Of a stretch of DNA of 64,000 bases, positions 48,992-62,400 are shown in pieces. The position numbers and the translations under genes are program-made. The notes below the pieces were generated by a model. That model saw only the letters and a list, made by a program, of their open reading frames with translations. It was not told where the DNA came from and made no database searches. This stretch comes from Thunnus maccoyii (taxonomy: Eukaryota; Chordata; Actinopteri; Scombriformes; Scombridae), in NCBI RefSeq assembly GCF_910596095.1, contig NC_056544.1:11331155-11395154 (forward strand), in the 5' to 3' direction. Position 1 is the first letter of the stretch, and each line of letters opens with the position of its first letter.

Positions 48992-50941
48992 TTAATCAAA
49001 TAAATGACCATATGTCTTACAGTGACCAGTACTAAGGAGGGGGGCAATGGGCAATTACATTAGCTCCTCCGGGGTTAATAATGATGATGTGATAGTTGTG
49101 TCTCTGTTCCCTTGCAACCCTGTCTGGTACAGTCAGAGGTCAGGATCAGCCACAGACCTGGGAGGGATTCAGTGTCTTGCTCTTTTGCTCACACAGGGCT
49201 CAAATGTGGTAAATCCAGTCTATGGACAGTCACTCTAAATATTAAGCTTCTCTGTCAAAGACTGCAAGCTGCTATATTAACAGTCCAACCTTTTCTAACA
49301 GCTTTAAGTGACGACAAAGACACAAAAATGAGGGTTAATGAGTCAATGATCTGCATGTCACCCCCCCGGCATTCCTGCTCTTTCAGTGGTAATTGTTGGG
49401 ACACACTAAAAAAGGCTACAGCTGCATCTGTCCTGTGGACCAAGCAGTTATCAGCATATTATGTGAAAATCCTCACTTCTATCAGTAATTAGGGTCAGTG
49501 AACTACTTGATTACAAAGTAATTTCCCCACCCTATTACGTGGCCGTCTATGTCATTGACCCTATTCTTCTCACTTGAGGGCTTCCCCAGTCACAGTGGCT
49601 GCCCTACTGATAAAGGACGGCTTTTTTAATGTATGGATGACGTACATAACTTGATGTTTGTGGATGCATTTTAGCCAAATCATGTGCTTGGATGTATAAA
49701 ATTCAGCCTTTTGCACCAATAGTTTTGTCAAGTCATGGGAGAGCCATTAAAAATGAAATTAAATGCTACTATGTACATGAAAGTATCATAAAAAGATGAA
49801 ACAATAAAAACACAGCCATAAAACAAATTATGTGGCTTCTAATTAAATTTGAATGTCAAGTGACATTAGATATTGCAATTCAAAGCTCATGTGATAAATG
49901 TTAATGGCGGGACTTCAAGATAAATGTGAGGGGTCATGAGATGATGAACAAAAAAGGAAAGAAGAAAACAAAAACATTTCTGCTGCACAAAATTTACTTT
50001 TCTTTTTCTATGTGAAATGTTGAAGCATTTTACCTCATTAATAACTACTAATATGAAACAATATAGGAAGGGAACATCATTCTGTGGTTGAACATAGCTC
50101 ACAAACAACCTGCAGCCTGTGATGAGGTGTCACAAGTCAAAGAGGTTGATGTAGAGATGTGGCTTCTTCAAGAGCGTGAAGTGTGTGAATTTCTGAGCTG
50201 TGAGTCACTGAGGTGATGAAGCAATCATGTACTTTGTCAGGTAGTCCTACCTTGCAAGTTGGAAGTGTGTGAAAGGTGTCAAGTGACTCACAAATGCTGG
50301 TACTATTGTTGTAGATTTTACTCTCACTCTCTTCTCTGGCTCTTTTTGCCCTCTCATCGCGTGAGACAGAGACGGAAAAAGAAAAAAAAGAACTACATAT
50401 GCAATTCATTTTGTCATCATGAGAAAGAGAAGTGATGGGGGTGAATTTCATCATACACGTAACAGACAGATGTCTCGTCTGACAGAAACACTTCAGATAA
50501 GGGTGAAGATGACTGCACATTGCGTGACCCTTACAAGGAGTCATGAGAATCTAACAGGTCACCAAATGAAACCATTTTTAAAAGTTTGGCTCATCAAACC
50601 ATGTTCAACCAAGTTTTACCTCCTCGGGCAATGTGAGAATTTACACATCTCAGACATCCAACATGGTAATATCACTAACATCACTTTAATAGTATAACTT
50701 ACATGTTGCTTCTATTTTTAGAAGATTTTTTTTCCTATATGGACAAATATGTTAAGCGTAAATATGTATGTGAACAGGTGTGTTGGTGTGTTTACATTCC
50801 ACTGCAACTGTGTCTGTACCTTTCATTCATTCATTTGTTCATTCATCAATTCATTATTTATTTTTTCAACATTTTCTCTACTTTTGTAGAGAGTGAAGGG
50901 GAAACTGGAGCCTTTCCCCAGGATGCACTGGGTGGATGAAA

Positions 50942-50988
50942 GGATAACTGGTTATCGGCAGGGTTAACGTGACGATAACCTGTTATCC
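50942..50988. repeat. 16-bp inverted repeat (hairpin) beside a CTCF-like motif
   Basis: GGATAACTGGTTATCG and CGATAACCTGTTATCC are reverse complements at 15 of 16 positions, separated by 15 nt. Confidence 0.75.
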
Positions 50989-50999
50989 ATGTAGCTCCA

Positions 51000-51018
51000 T
51001 GGTGCCCTCTAGTGGCCA
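51000..51018 (-). promoter_or_regulatory. CTCF-like binding motif between gdf15 and mast3
   Basis: On the minus strand the sequence reads TGGCCACTAGAGGGCACCA, very close to the vertebrate CTCF core (CCACTAGRGGGC). Occupancy is inference. Confidence 0.6.
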
Positions 51019-53079
51019 TAAAGCCACAATACAGACTTTCATTATTGATCTCATTTTCAAATGGAAATGATTAACTTCATTATTCAACCTTTCGACTAAG
51101 AAAAAGTGACTTTAACAATAGTTAGTTTTAAAGATAATATTTGAAATATTTTTTACATAATTTGTATGTATTTGTGTTTTAGTTTTTAATAGTTATACCA
51201 CATTTGTTTCAATTTATTCTTCATTGCAGTGCACAGAAAAATAAAACATAAACAAAATAAACAAATCCTGACTGCTGCACTGTCACAGACGTAGAAGTGG
51301 GTTTTATTTTTACTTTTCAGCCTTGCAGGGGAATAAGACAAGTGAGGTTAAGATCAGAGATACAGACTAGGAGGATGCATAAATTACTGTTAAAAAAAAA
51401 GGGCAGCAAAAAGAGGATGAGTGACTTTCATGCCTGACTGGCTCCACTAATGAGAACGGATCATTTAAAGATGACCTACGTGGATCATATGAAGAGCATG
51501 ACAAAAAGTCTCAAGGGCACTGAGAGTTTACAATCTGTGCCTTCCATCCTCCGTCTAGTGAACAACTAAACCTACTGAGCCGAATAAGGAAAACACTCTG
51601 ATAGAGACAGAGAGATGGACATTTCAGTTGAAGAATCTTATCTCAAGTTTGTGATAATATTCAACTTAAACAGTACAAACAAAGCAGTTACTCCGAAGCA
51701 GGACTCATTTCCTCGTCACCTGAACTCTTGAACTCTTCCTTGTAAGATCACTTCTTTATGAGAAGCTTATTATAATTTGGATCTTGGGTTTTAATCTTGT
51801 TTGTTGTCTTGTTTGAGAAAAGATGGGTCAAGAGAAATACACTGTGATAACAAGCTATACAGAAAGACTGATAAACTGTGATAAACACTGTAGAAATAAA
51901 CTGACTGATGCACTGAGAAACAGAAGTCATGGTAGAAAAAAAAGGATGTTTGTTTAAAAAGCACAGAATATATTAACAGTCGGACCACACACAGTTGTTT
52001 AATTGTCTCTGTGATTCCTGCCATTCCTAAGTAGCTGATTGTTACTCCAGCTGAACATTTGCAGCAAAAAGATTTGAAACCAAGGCTGGTGAAGTATAAG
52101 TTTCATTCACATATGACACAATTTTAGTTTTTTGGGGGTTTTTTTGGTGGTAAGAATACTTTCTTTTACTGGAATTTCAATTGAGCAAATAAGAAATATT
52201 AATTCTCCAAGATTCAGTCATTCAAATGGTCATTTGCACAATTTTACACCTGTAAAAACCTGAAAAATATATGTTTGAATATTGTTTATTTAATATTTCC
52301 ACAGTGAAGTGATCCTGAAAATCCAAAACCAAAAAAAAAAACAAGCCACACTGTAAATGAAACAACATTGAAACAAATCTTGAATCCCCCCCAGCAAGTG
52401 TTTCTAACCTGATAGATGTTGACTCACAACACTGACAGTTGTTTTCTTTAAGCTGTTTCTAATGAACAGTGAAGAACAAGGAAGGATTCATATCCCTCCG
52501 GCTCACATAAATGGACTTGTGACATCACAGGGTAAGACACTAACCATTGTTCTGTGAAGGGGGAAAAACACAACATCATGGTACCAGTGGGTGACAGGCG
52601 CACATCAATCACTACCGTTCAGCTGGACTTCAGAGCAACAATTGTTCTGCATCCTCTCTGCTGACAGACCAGACGGACAATGTGTAATTTTATATGACGG
52701 GTGAACTGCATGCACTGAAACGTTTGTGGAGGGGGTTTGTGCAAAGATTGTTCTGTGATGGTTATGCCTTAAATAATGATGTGAACATATGGGTATGTCA
52801 AGAAGACCCTTGACCCTGTACAATAATTTAAAGGCTAAGGGAACCCAAACTGGGGGTGCAGGAACCTCCAGGGATTTTTAAAGATTATTAATAGAGGACA
52901 AGAAAGCTTAGATGAGGAAGAGACAGGATCTATGTGGGGTATTTTTGTCTGCATCATATCTTAGGATCTTAAATTGCTTTTGCACACATCATAGGATATC
53001 AATAAGAGGGTGGGGCCAACACGCCTTCTCACTTCATTACTAGGTTAACTATCCCACATCCTTCCTCCCCTCCCGATCA

Positions 53080-53294
53080 GGTGATCAGCTGGCTGAACTG
53101 ATCACCTTTTTGGAGCCAGTCGTGAAGTCTGGGGGTGAAGGAGGAGGAGGAGGAGGAGGAGAAGGAGGAGGTGGTGGTGGTGGTGGTGTAGCAGCAGCAA
53201 GCAGCAGCGAGGAGGACTCAATCCATGCTCCCGGGGAGAGGAGGGAGCGCAGTATGGGCTGACTGACTGGGCTTTTTTTTTATTGTCTTCAATC
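53080..53294 (+). promoter_or_regulatory. mast3 upstream promoter and 5' UTR with GGA/GGT repeats
   Basis: Contains a perfect 9-bp inverted repeat (GGTGATCAG and CTGATCACC, 53,080-53,106), then (GGA)n and (GGT)n runs at 53,138-53,187, AGC repeats, and two short upstream ATGs whose frames close before the start codon. The transcription start is unknown. Confidence 0.45.
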
Positions 53295-53388
53295 ATGGAT
53301 GAGCCGAATATCCTGAGACGGCGCGGTCTACAGGTAAATGGAGACTGTCATGACAGCGCTCGGAGATGGTTGTTTCCAGGCAAACGGA

Positions 53389-53446
<58 letters not shown>

Positions 53447-56400
53447 GCCACTGGCGACGATGCGAGGGATTTCTCCAGGATTTGGGTGTAGCAATTGATC
53501 CGCTCCTGTTTTTTCTATTAAAGCAAATCATATAAATGCTTTATTCCTCTATGTGATGTCGTCTGGAAATACCTCTATTGATCATCATGTTCTGGTGTTC
53601 ATTATTACAGACATTATCATGAGTGGGAATTAGGACATAACTGTGATGCAGTTTATGAATGTGAGGTCTGTAAACCAGAACAGATCTCACTATCATCTGT
53701 GTTGTTTCTGGAGCACCTCGCTGGTGCTTTGGTAAATCTGGTTGCCTTGGTGATAGGAGCACAAAACCCAAGGGTTACTGGATGATTGGCAGAAACATCC
53801 CTTTAATCTTCTCCTGGGTGTCATATTTATTACTCAGGAATGTCCAGAATGGGAATAATGAAGTGATTTTTCCCCCCTTCTCCACTAGTTCATTCATGTG
53901 TATATTTAAAGCATAAATTAAGATGCATTGTCTACCTCTGGTCTTTTATGGAAGAGGTGATGTTGAGAGACTCACATGTCCAAATTGGGTGTTCCCATTC
54001 ATTTACAGTAATTGGCTTCTTTTCTTACATTCATCTGCAATTTAGATTCAAGTGCAGCCAGGTTATTATAAATAATGAATATGATGATTATGGTGAAATG
54101 ATTTAGGTTTGCTTTCAGGCTCCAGCAAAAAAAAAAAAGGCATAACATTATAAATTCATATTGTTGTCCCACATATTGATATCTGTTTTTCTGTTTTACT
54201 TTAAACATGTAAACATGCAGCTCTCGCTTAATTTATTCAATAATACCTGACTTCCTTGTTTATATGTTTACTCACTTTGTTTTTTAATGTAGCTGTAATA
54301 TTACTCACTTTTTGAGGTGAACACATGTTAAAGAAATATCAGTATATCAGGGGATGAAGCCTTAAAATGATTTTTTGCACAAGCTCGGGCAGTCTAGCAG
54401 GATGCCATCCTTCACTGTGCTTCAAACCCTGAATGGTAAGGGTAGTTTTTCGGTTGCCTGAGCTCAAACGCAGTAGCCATGGGGCCAGCAAGGATTTGTA
54501 TCCTCACTATTGAATGACTGGAAGACCCATTTGTCATGCAAGAAACTAGGCCATACTGCAACTAATGATATTTACACTGCACTGAGCTGAAGAGAAGTGG
54601 GAGTAACAGAGGCAAGGCATGTAGGAAAATTCATCTGTAGCTTTTTTGCCTGTTAAAACAATGATTTATATGTCCCTTCTGGTTCATTATTGGGAATCAG
54701 TCTCATTTGTTACTTGTATTTCATAACCATGAAAAAATACAAAAATGTTCAACATGAAAACTGTCCCCTGAGAAGGAAAGGGTAATTTGTGAAGAAGCCC
54801 TTTGCTCAAACAGCAATACGGTAACTGTGATCTGCTTGTTACCATAAAAACATGGAAAAAACGATATATGTTTTTTCTTTCACAGATTATTCTTATGTAA
54901 TCTTTTCCATCTCTTCCTCTCTAGAAAGAACTGAGTCTTCCACGTAGGGGAAATGTGTAAGTATTGTCACTCTCTGTCTGTCTCTGTCTCATTTTGCCAG
55001 CCCTCCTCTTCCTCAAACCAGACCAGCCTGGTGCCTGTCACTTGTCAGCTTTATTGTTGTTGTGGATGCGTGCCGTATTTCACAGCAGTATATGTTTACC
55101 TGGCTCTCTCCTGAGAGCCATTTCACGAGGATTGCCTGAGAGGCAGAGCAGTCTCACCGCTCAGACAGGTTTTATGTAAACTTGGAATGGCAGAGCAGAG
55201 ATAGAGATAACGTGGGAACACCTCTGATGAAATTACAGAAGGGAGAAGAGTTACTGTATGCAGGCCAGCTCTTCATTATCAAGAGAATTAATAGGTCGCC
55301 CCTCCCTTATTGCAAAAGAAGCTTTGCTCATTATGAATATTAATTGATATTTGTTGAATGTCTGAATCCTGTCTCATTTTGCTACACCAGAATTAATAAT
55401 CTGGTGTCCATGTGATTATTTTTTTCACCCAAGCAAACCCTTGCAGGTAACTATGTGGTGGTGATGTTTATTTCTTATGATAATTTCCTTGTCCAGGTTT
55501 CAGAAGAAATTGGTTGATGATTAAAAGGAACTTTACTCAGTAGTTACATTTTGTATCAAGTTTTGTCAATAGAGAAGAGACACATGTGAACAGTATGACG
55601 GAACTTGCTTGTGAATTTGCTGCTCAAACAGGAGCCGCCCTACTCAGAACAACATCAATCTCTTCATTCTAACCTGTTCAGGGACTTTCCCCTGTCTTTA
55701 GAGGAGCAATTAAGCCAGGTTAGTTTCACCAAGTCTGTGAGTCAGAAGCAAAATCAGATAAGCCCAATACAGAACACAGATGATACTGTATATTTTATAA
55801 ACTTTAAAGAGATAAAAAAAAAAGGTTTGTGCTGCTCACCCACAAACTCCACCCACAGTCAAGGTGTTTGAGACAAACAAGGACATTTTAATTTTACTGT
55901 GGGGTAAAATCCATGTTTTTTCTGGTGTTGCACCCATGCTTTGTCTCTAGAGACAAAGCACTTGTATTATTTTGTCATGGATCTGTAGTGTGTCTGTGTT
56001 AAAGTTTAGTGATCTCATTGCTTTGCTGGTATTTCTCTGTGGTGTATTTTAAATGGTGTGATAGCCTATCAGGGCTGGATGAACTCACCAGGGGACAAAA
56101 TAAGCCGTGGGCCTCTATTTGTAGTAATTTAGCTAAACAAAAAGGAATACGCATCATGTACACTTTGACACAAGCAGGCATTCCCAAACAAATGTACATA
56201 GCCTAATATAGCCTACATATTGTGTATATTATTATTGAAATAGCCTATTAAGTATCTCATGTGTAAATGATTATACACCATAGCCTTACTTTATGAAACT
56301 GTTCACTTTAGTTTAATCACAGTGGTACCAGCTGGGTTTTAAAAGTGAACAAAACAGTTACTTTGAACACATGTACTATTACATCTACATCTTCATTATA

Positions 56401-59400
56401 TACCTACTATGTACTACTGTATGTACTGTACAGTCCTTGAAATGCATGGAAATCACATGAGGGGCTCAATATTCCCTGATGACTAAATGCAACATCACGG
56501 ACTACTCGTAAACCCCATGACTCAAAATTGTAGCCTAGATACGACTTTCTGTGCTCGTTTTTACTATCATTGTTTTTAAATATATACTATATATTTCAAT
56601 ATGTAAACTGATCTGTAGACATAGCCTATGTCTGATGTTTGAATCCCGATATTAAAATACATAGTTCCTCAGTCTTTTTTCTTCCGGGGTGGTGCATTTG
56701 TCTTCCACTTGGTATCTCAATATTTCCAACAGCGCTTGAAGGCACCATTAGTTTCTCCTCCCTCCGGCGCGAGCTGCCGCGGCTGCGCTGTGCGTCGGTG
56801 CAGTAGCTGGAAAGTTTGTATCACTCTATAATATTTTGGCGAAGATATCACTCGATAATGTCGCATCCAGCTGAGGACAGGCTGCTTCGGAAATATTGCT
56901 GGTAGCAGGGAGAGGAAACAGAGCGGACATGGCCGTAGAAGTCGCTCATCTCCACCGAGCTGCCGTGCCGCGGGTCCGGGGTCAGTTTGTACCGAAGCTG
57001 AACGGAGTTTCTGCCGTTGGACACTGCGTACTGGCCTAGCTAACTGCCACCAGTAAAAACAACTCGGCCGGAGAGACGGTTCAACATGATGTTCAACATG
57101 ATGCCCCCACTTTAGAGGACATTTCTCATAGTATCTGGGTTGGCTTTATCGGTCGCCACCATGTCTGATCAAAATTATTATTGGACTGTGTTGCCGAGCT
57201 ACAAAACTAGTTTTGTGACTGGGGCCATGATGAAAAGATCAAAAAGGTAAAGACAACGCAGCCTGTTTTTTTTTTCTTTTTTAACAGCAGACTAGCTATG
57301 TGGAGGTATAGACAGAGCTATATAGTTGACATAATTGCCGCAAAGGGAAAACGTCTGCTCTGCTTGTAGTTGTCATCTGCTCCCTGCTGAGCTGTGCCAT
57401 TCAGTGTGTGACAAACAGCAATTTGTTGAACGTTTATGTTGAGCTATTTGATTCACCAGCACGCAAACGTAACCCCTACTGTGTTTGCTAACATTATCAG
57501 CGTATAGCTCAGATTGATAATGCTGTTGTGGTGTCTGTGATAGTCTACAGTACGACACTGTATATGTCGGTTACATCCGCCCTAGTTTTTGTTTCCGACA
57601 GAGAAACGTGGCCATTGTAGACTGTTGTGTGTGTGTGTGTATGGTGTGTGTGTGTGAGTGTGTGTATGGTGTTTGTGTGTGGGCAGACTGCATTGTCTGC
57701 TGCCAGCTGTCGCATAAAGCGACACAAAGTCCCAGTGCTGATCGATACACTGATGTGGTTAGTGGGACTGTACTGTTGTAGACGTGGTTTTTATCTGTGA
57801 GATAAATTAAATCAGCTCTCCCAAAGTAGAGCAGTATATTTTGCCTTTCATGCCCTATGTCATTGGTACTCGGGGAGTTCATAGTTATCTTATCATAGTT
57901 AATGGCGTGTTTATCTCCCGTCATAACCACAATATTTCTATAATGAAGTGTATTTTTGCTGGTGCAGTGTGCATTTGTTGAAGCAGCTTTTAGTCAAGGG
58001 CATATAATACAAGCTCCATTACTGATGAGTGAAATCCTGGAAGAAAACCTATACCCTCATCTTATAAATCCATATAATCTAGTTTTCCCTGCTACCATAG
58101 GCACTTTTTCTATATAGGTTGGGCTTATGCACCAGTCATGTTACCCACTTAAACACAACATGGCTTTGAATGGAGCTCAGTGAGTAAATGCAGCTCCTCA
58201 CCATCAGCAGACATGTGAAACATGCAGTCCTGCGTGGCTGTGGCCCATATTCATCATGCTACATGGCTGCCTGCAAAGTCCTTACAAGCCACTATTGTTA
58301 GTCCAAAATATGAGTAGCCTTATCACTCCTAACTGTTGATAAAACCCTCACATGGTCATGGTGCGATACGGTGATGCTTTCATGTAATTTTTTTTTTTTG
58401 GCCACTGGAAAAAAGGGTGTTTGTTTATTTATTTTCCTCTGATAAGAGTAAAATGGTGCACACTCAAGAATGTCATTCTGTGGTTGGAGCATTTTCATAG
58501 ATGCTTTCAAGCAAAAGTCAAGCATGTATTGGCTCTCTCTTCTCTCTGTTGCTGCGCCGTCTCTTGCCAGTTTTAGTCTTTTTGGTTTGGGGGGCCATAC
58601 AGCTGTGTGAATCTGCCTCAGCATCGACCCAGAAATGTCAGGTTCTGTTGTCGTCTCAGCCCCTCAGTTATTTTAGGTCACTGCCAGAGAGAAAGGGAGA
58701 TGCCATCGACATCTCCAGGATGAAACAGAGAGTTGATAGGATTACACCCGGCTTCTTTTGGGAATGCAAAAACAAACTAAACAGGAGCCCTAATTATATT
58801 ATAAAATGAGCGCCAGGTATACACAGGTACCACAAAAACATCCAGGAAGTGGACAAAATAATGTGAATGTAAAAGTAACAGCATCACAATGCTTAATCAC
58901 ATCACACTGGCGTCTGTGTGGGCAAGTCATTCTAAGAGAAATTATATTAGTAGTACCTGTCAGCCCTAAAAGAGCTCTGCTAGTTTCCACTTCCACCACA
59001 ATAGCTTGTGGTCAACTGTTTTTGCATTTATCAGAAATACTGCACTGTCACAGTCTGGTAAACTATATTAAAATATAGAAACAGTTTGAATAAAATGGTA
59101 CCAGAAAAGGCAAAGGCTGGTTTCAAATGAAGTCAAGCAGCAGATCAGAAAGACATATGTTTTAAATCAAGACAATACAAACAATAAGTTTCAAATATAA
59201 AAGCTGTAAAAGGTCGCTTTATAAGTTAAAAGTTTGCATCCAAAGTTAGATGCACTAAACTTATTTATGTGTGGATAAAGATCCTGTTCGTCCATAGTGC
59301 GGGGTCTGTAACAGTATAGACAGTGTGTTATGGTGAGCACAGTTATGTCATAGGAGTCATTGGGTCCAGTGATTTCTTTGAATATATATTGATGTAGGCT

Positions 59401-62400
59401 ATTTTATAGGATCAGGTGCTCTCAGGGGTACAAGAAGTCATACTTCCAGATGTTTTTCATAGTTTCACATGAAAGTACTTCCAGACACAAGAGATATCAC
59501 AAGAAATATTCCCTATGACATAGTTCACACAGCTCAGAACTAGGTATGGAAATAGAAGACAGAGCATAAGTCTTCATTATGTTCTAGATACCCATTTATT
59601 CAGGTGTTTTCATTATTTTAGTATCTTCTGTACTCAAAAGCACACACGCAGATTATGAGAACACAAGAAAAGTGATATTCTCCAAACATTAACTCAAAGT
59701 TATATACAGTAACTGCTTTCTTCGTGACTGTGTGTGTTCTTTATATTTACATACACACATGTTTGTATCTATGCATGTATGTGTACATATAAACACCGTT
59801 ACCAGTGTCGTTACAGTTGCCTTCTTTATCATGATCAACAGGCCGAGTTTCATAGGTTGACCTTTATTTTTATTTACTGTACTGTTTACTGCACTGATAA
59901 CACACTGATAATGTTTGTAATTGCATTACATAAGCAAATGTTTTTTCTCTCTCCTGTTTGTTTTCCTCCTCTCACAGTTCCCGTAACAACAAGAGAAGGA
60001 GTTTGGCGGTCGGTACCCCGTCGCCCACACTCTCACGACCGCTTTCGCCTCTCCCATTGGCCACAGGTACTTGTGTGTTGTTTTTTAGTTGCGTGTCTGC
60101 TCAGCTCAGCGTGTGATACTGTTTGGCAACTTGACTGGAGGCTAATTAGACATACTGCACATAGCTATGATCACATGGAAAACAGACAAGTGGGTAAAGA
60201 TGGACTGATGAGATGAAGGGGTTCATCTGTAGCAGCAGACCACTACTTTAGCTTTCTGTCTCGTATATGTGCCTTCAGAGTTGTTTGTTTTGATGCTGTA
60301 AGTCACAAGACTTGCACTGATTTCCCTCTGGTGTTATGATTAAGGTTTTCTTGCCGTTGGAACATAATGTGCCCACAGTATAGTGCATAAGACATTTAAT
60401 ATTTGTCCTCTTCAGTGTTTGTTTTTTAAGATATTTTTCATCTAGCTTCCTCTAGGCTAGCCATTCCTTCATCCAGCTGCCTGAATTGCCATATGGAGAC
60501 TCATTCATTCTCAAAACCCATTTTTTAAAGTAGCTCAGGATGTGGCAGTGCCTTGCCCTCAGGGGCTGGCATAGAAACCCTTTAGTGAACCTTTCATGAG
60601 TATGTGGTGTGTTGTGATCAACAACAGGAGTCCTTGCTGTCTGCAGGACTGAGATTCTTTGATTAAGCCGGGAAAAGGCCTCATTATCCTCTGTATGCCT
60701 TTTACTATAAACTGATCAAGTAAAACAAGGAAATAATTTAACACATTAACAGTCATATAGATACGGTACTTTCCTGATTTTCCAATGTTTGTAACTGATT
60801 GCGTGTTTCTTCAGCTGGCAGCAGCCCTTCAGAAAGCCCCAGAAATGTCTCTGCCAGCACCTCTGCCAACTTCCAGTTTGCCCGCAGGTAAGAACGAACT
60901 TAGATGTTTTTTAATATGGATGTGGTCTAAGGTAGACTAGTTCTTCAACATTACTACAGTAGTATTTTCCCTAATACTTACACTGGAAAAAAGTGTAACT
61001 GATAAAACTCCAAAACCCGGCAGATTATATACATCTTAACATTAATTTAGGTCCGTCTTTCTTCCTGCAAAGATGTGATCTGACATTTGCAGTTCAAAAC
61101 ATGAAGAAATAAAAGCTAGTGGAAATACGAATTGACTTTTCCGTTCATGATTCATTTAACAGTAGTAACAAGAACCTGCAGTGAGAGGTAGAGAAAGCCA
61201 AGCTGCTTCATTAGTGACTTTTTTTTCCAGCAGGGCTAGTAAATGCCAGACCAAGCCAATATGAACTCATGTGGAATTAAACAGAGCATCACCTTTGTTC
61301 ACTTATTTCAAGCTGTAGCCTCCAAAAAAAAAAAAAAAAAAACATGCAAAATAACCTAAGAAACTTGGTTTTGTGGAGAAAACTGAGTAGCATGAATAAT
61401 GAGCATGCCCTGACTTGTTCCCTTTTGCCCCTTTAGTAGAAATGAGGCAATGGAGAAGCAAGTCCAACCAGCTGAAAGGCCCCAGGGCCACTTGCTGGAC
61501 ATGGGTCTTGGCGTTTGTCAAGCCAATTAAGACATTGAGTTGGTGCACACAGTCATTACTCAGGGCTGTTGTGATTATGGGCAGAATTGCAGGGCTTGCC
61601 CTCTTATCACGCTTCTTACAACTCAGTGGAATTTTAGAGGAACTGGCATCCTCATCCAGCAGTAAAAAATAGTGTGTTATTGACTGGCTAGCAAGGAGAT
61701 TGTAGGCAAAACAGTATACATACAAGTGTTTAGAATATGCTGCTTCTGTAGTTTTAAATGTATATGCCACTTATCTCCAAATATCATGTGTTGTGAATTA
61801 GCATTTTATGTTGCAGTGCAGTATGGCATATTGCACCATAAGCTCAAGGATAGAGAGGGGATGTCTCCTGATAGAATCACCTCACACGAGCCTGCATGAC
61901 TCATCTAAATTTATTGAGACTTTTTAAGCTGCCAGCGCGGAGACAGATGCTGTGACTGCACTTTCGAGAGCTCCGCTGGGTTTATTTGTTATTCACACAA
62001 GCTGTATAGCCCTGCTGTTTGTGCAATTATTTTGTCATGTAAACATGGAATAGCCAGACACACAATAGTTGGCATTCAGGCGAAAGGGATAAAAATTAAA
62101 AAAAAAAAAAAAGAAAAAGTTTTTTAAATGCAAATGAGGGAATAACGAGATAAGGAGCCGTGCCCAAGGGGTGGGCATAATCGTTTAGCTGCAGCTCCCT
62201 CTTCACCATTAAAGATGCTTGTTTTTAACCTTGGGGTGTGAGTACTGCCAACGCACCGGCCCCTAATAGATTCTTTTCCTTTTATACCCCAGGCATTTAT
62301 TCAAACACTGATTTAAAGCCTTGTTTTTAATCTTAGCCTCTATCCCCTTAAGCCTTGCAGGACCTTAATACAAGAGCCTAGTATCAGTTTAATAACAGAT

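Larger units (their letters stand above)
48568..53294. other. Spacer between divergent gdf15 and mast3
   Basis: Holds the gdf15 promoter (left), a 16-bp inverted repeat (50,942-50,988), a CTCF-like motif (51,000-51,018) and the GC-rich mast3 promoter (right). No coding exon was recognised in about 4.7 kb. Confidence 0.55.

Noticed and set aside
53283..53535. Poly-Asp, poly-Met and poly-Ile frames near mast3 exon 1
   Set aside because: They are products of the (ATG)n microsatellite in intron 1.
59734..60216. 160-codon plus-strand frame over mast3 exon 3
   Set aside because: It reads the exon in the wrong frame; the MAST-conserved frame continues from the phase-2 donors upstream.
61303..61770. 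155-codon minus-strand frame in a mast3 intron
   Set aside because: Begins in unique AT-rich sequence and ends in a homopolymer; no recognisable domain.
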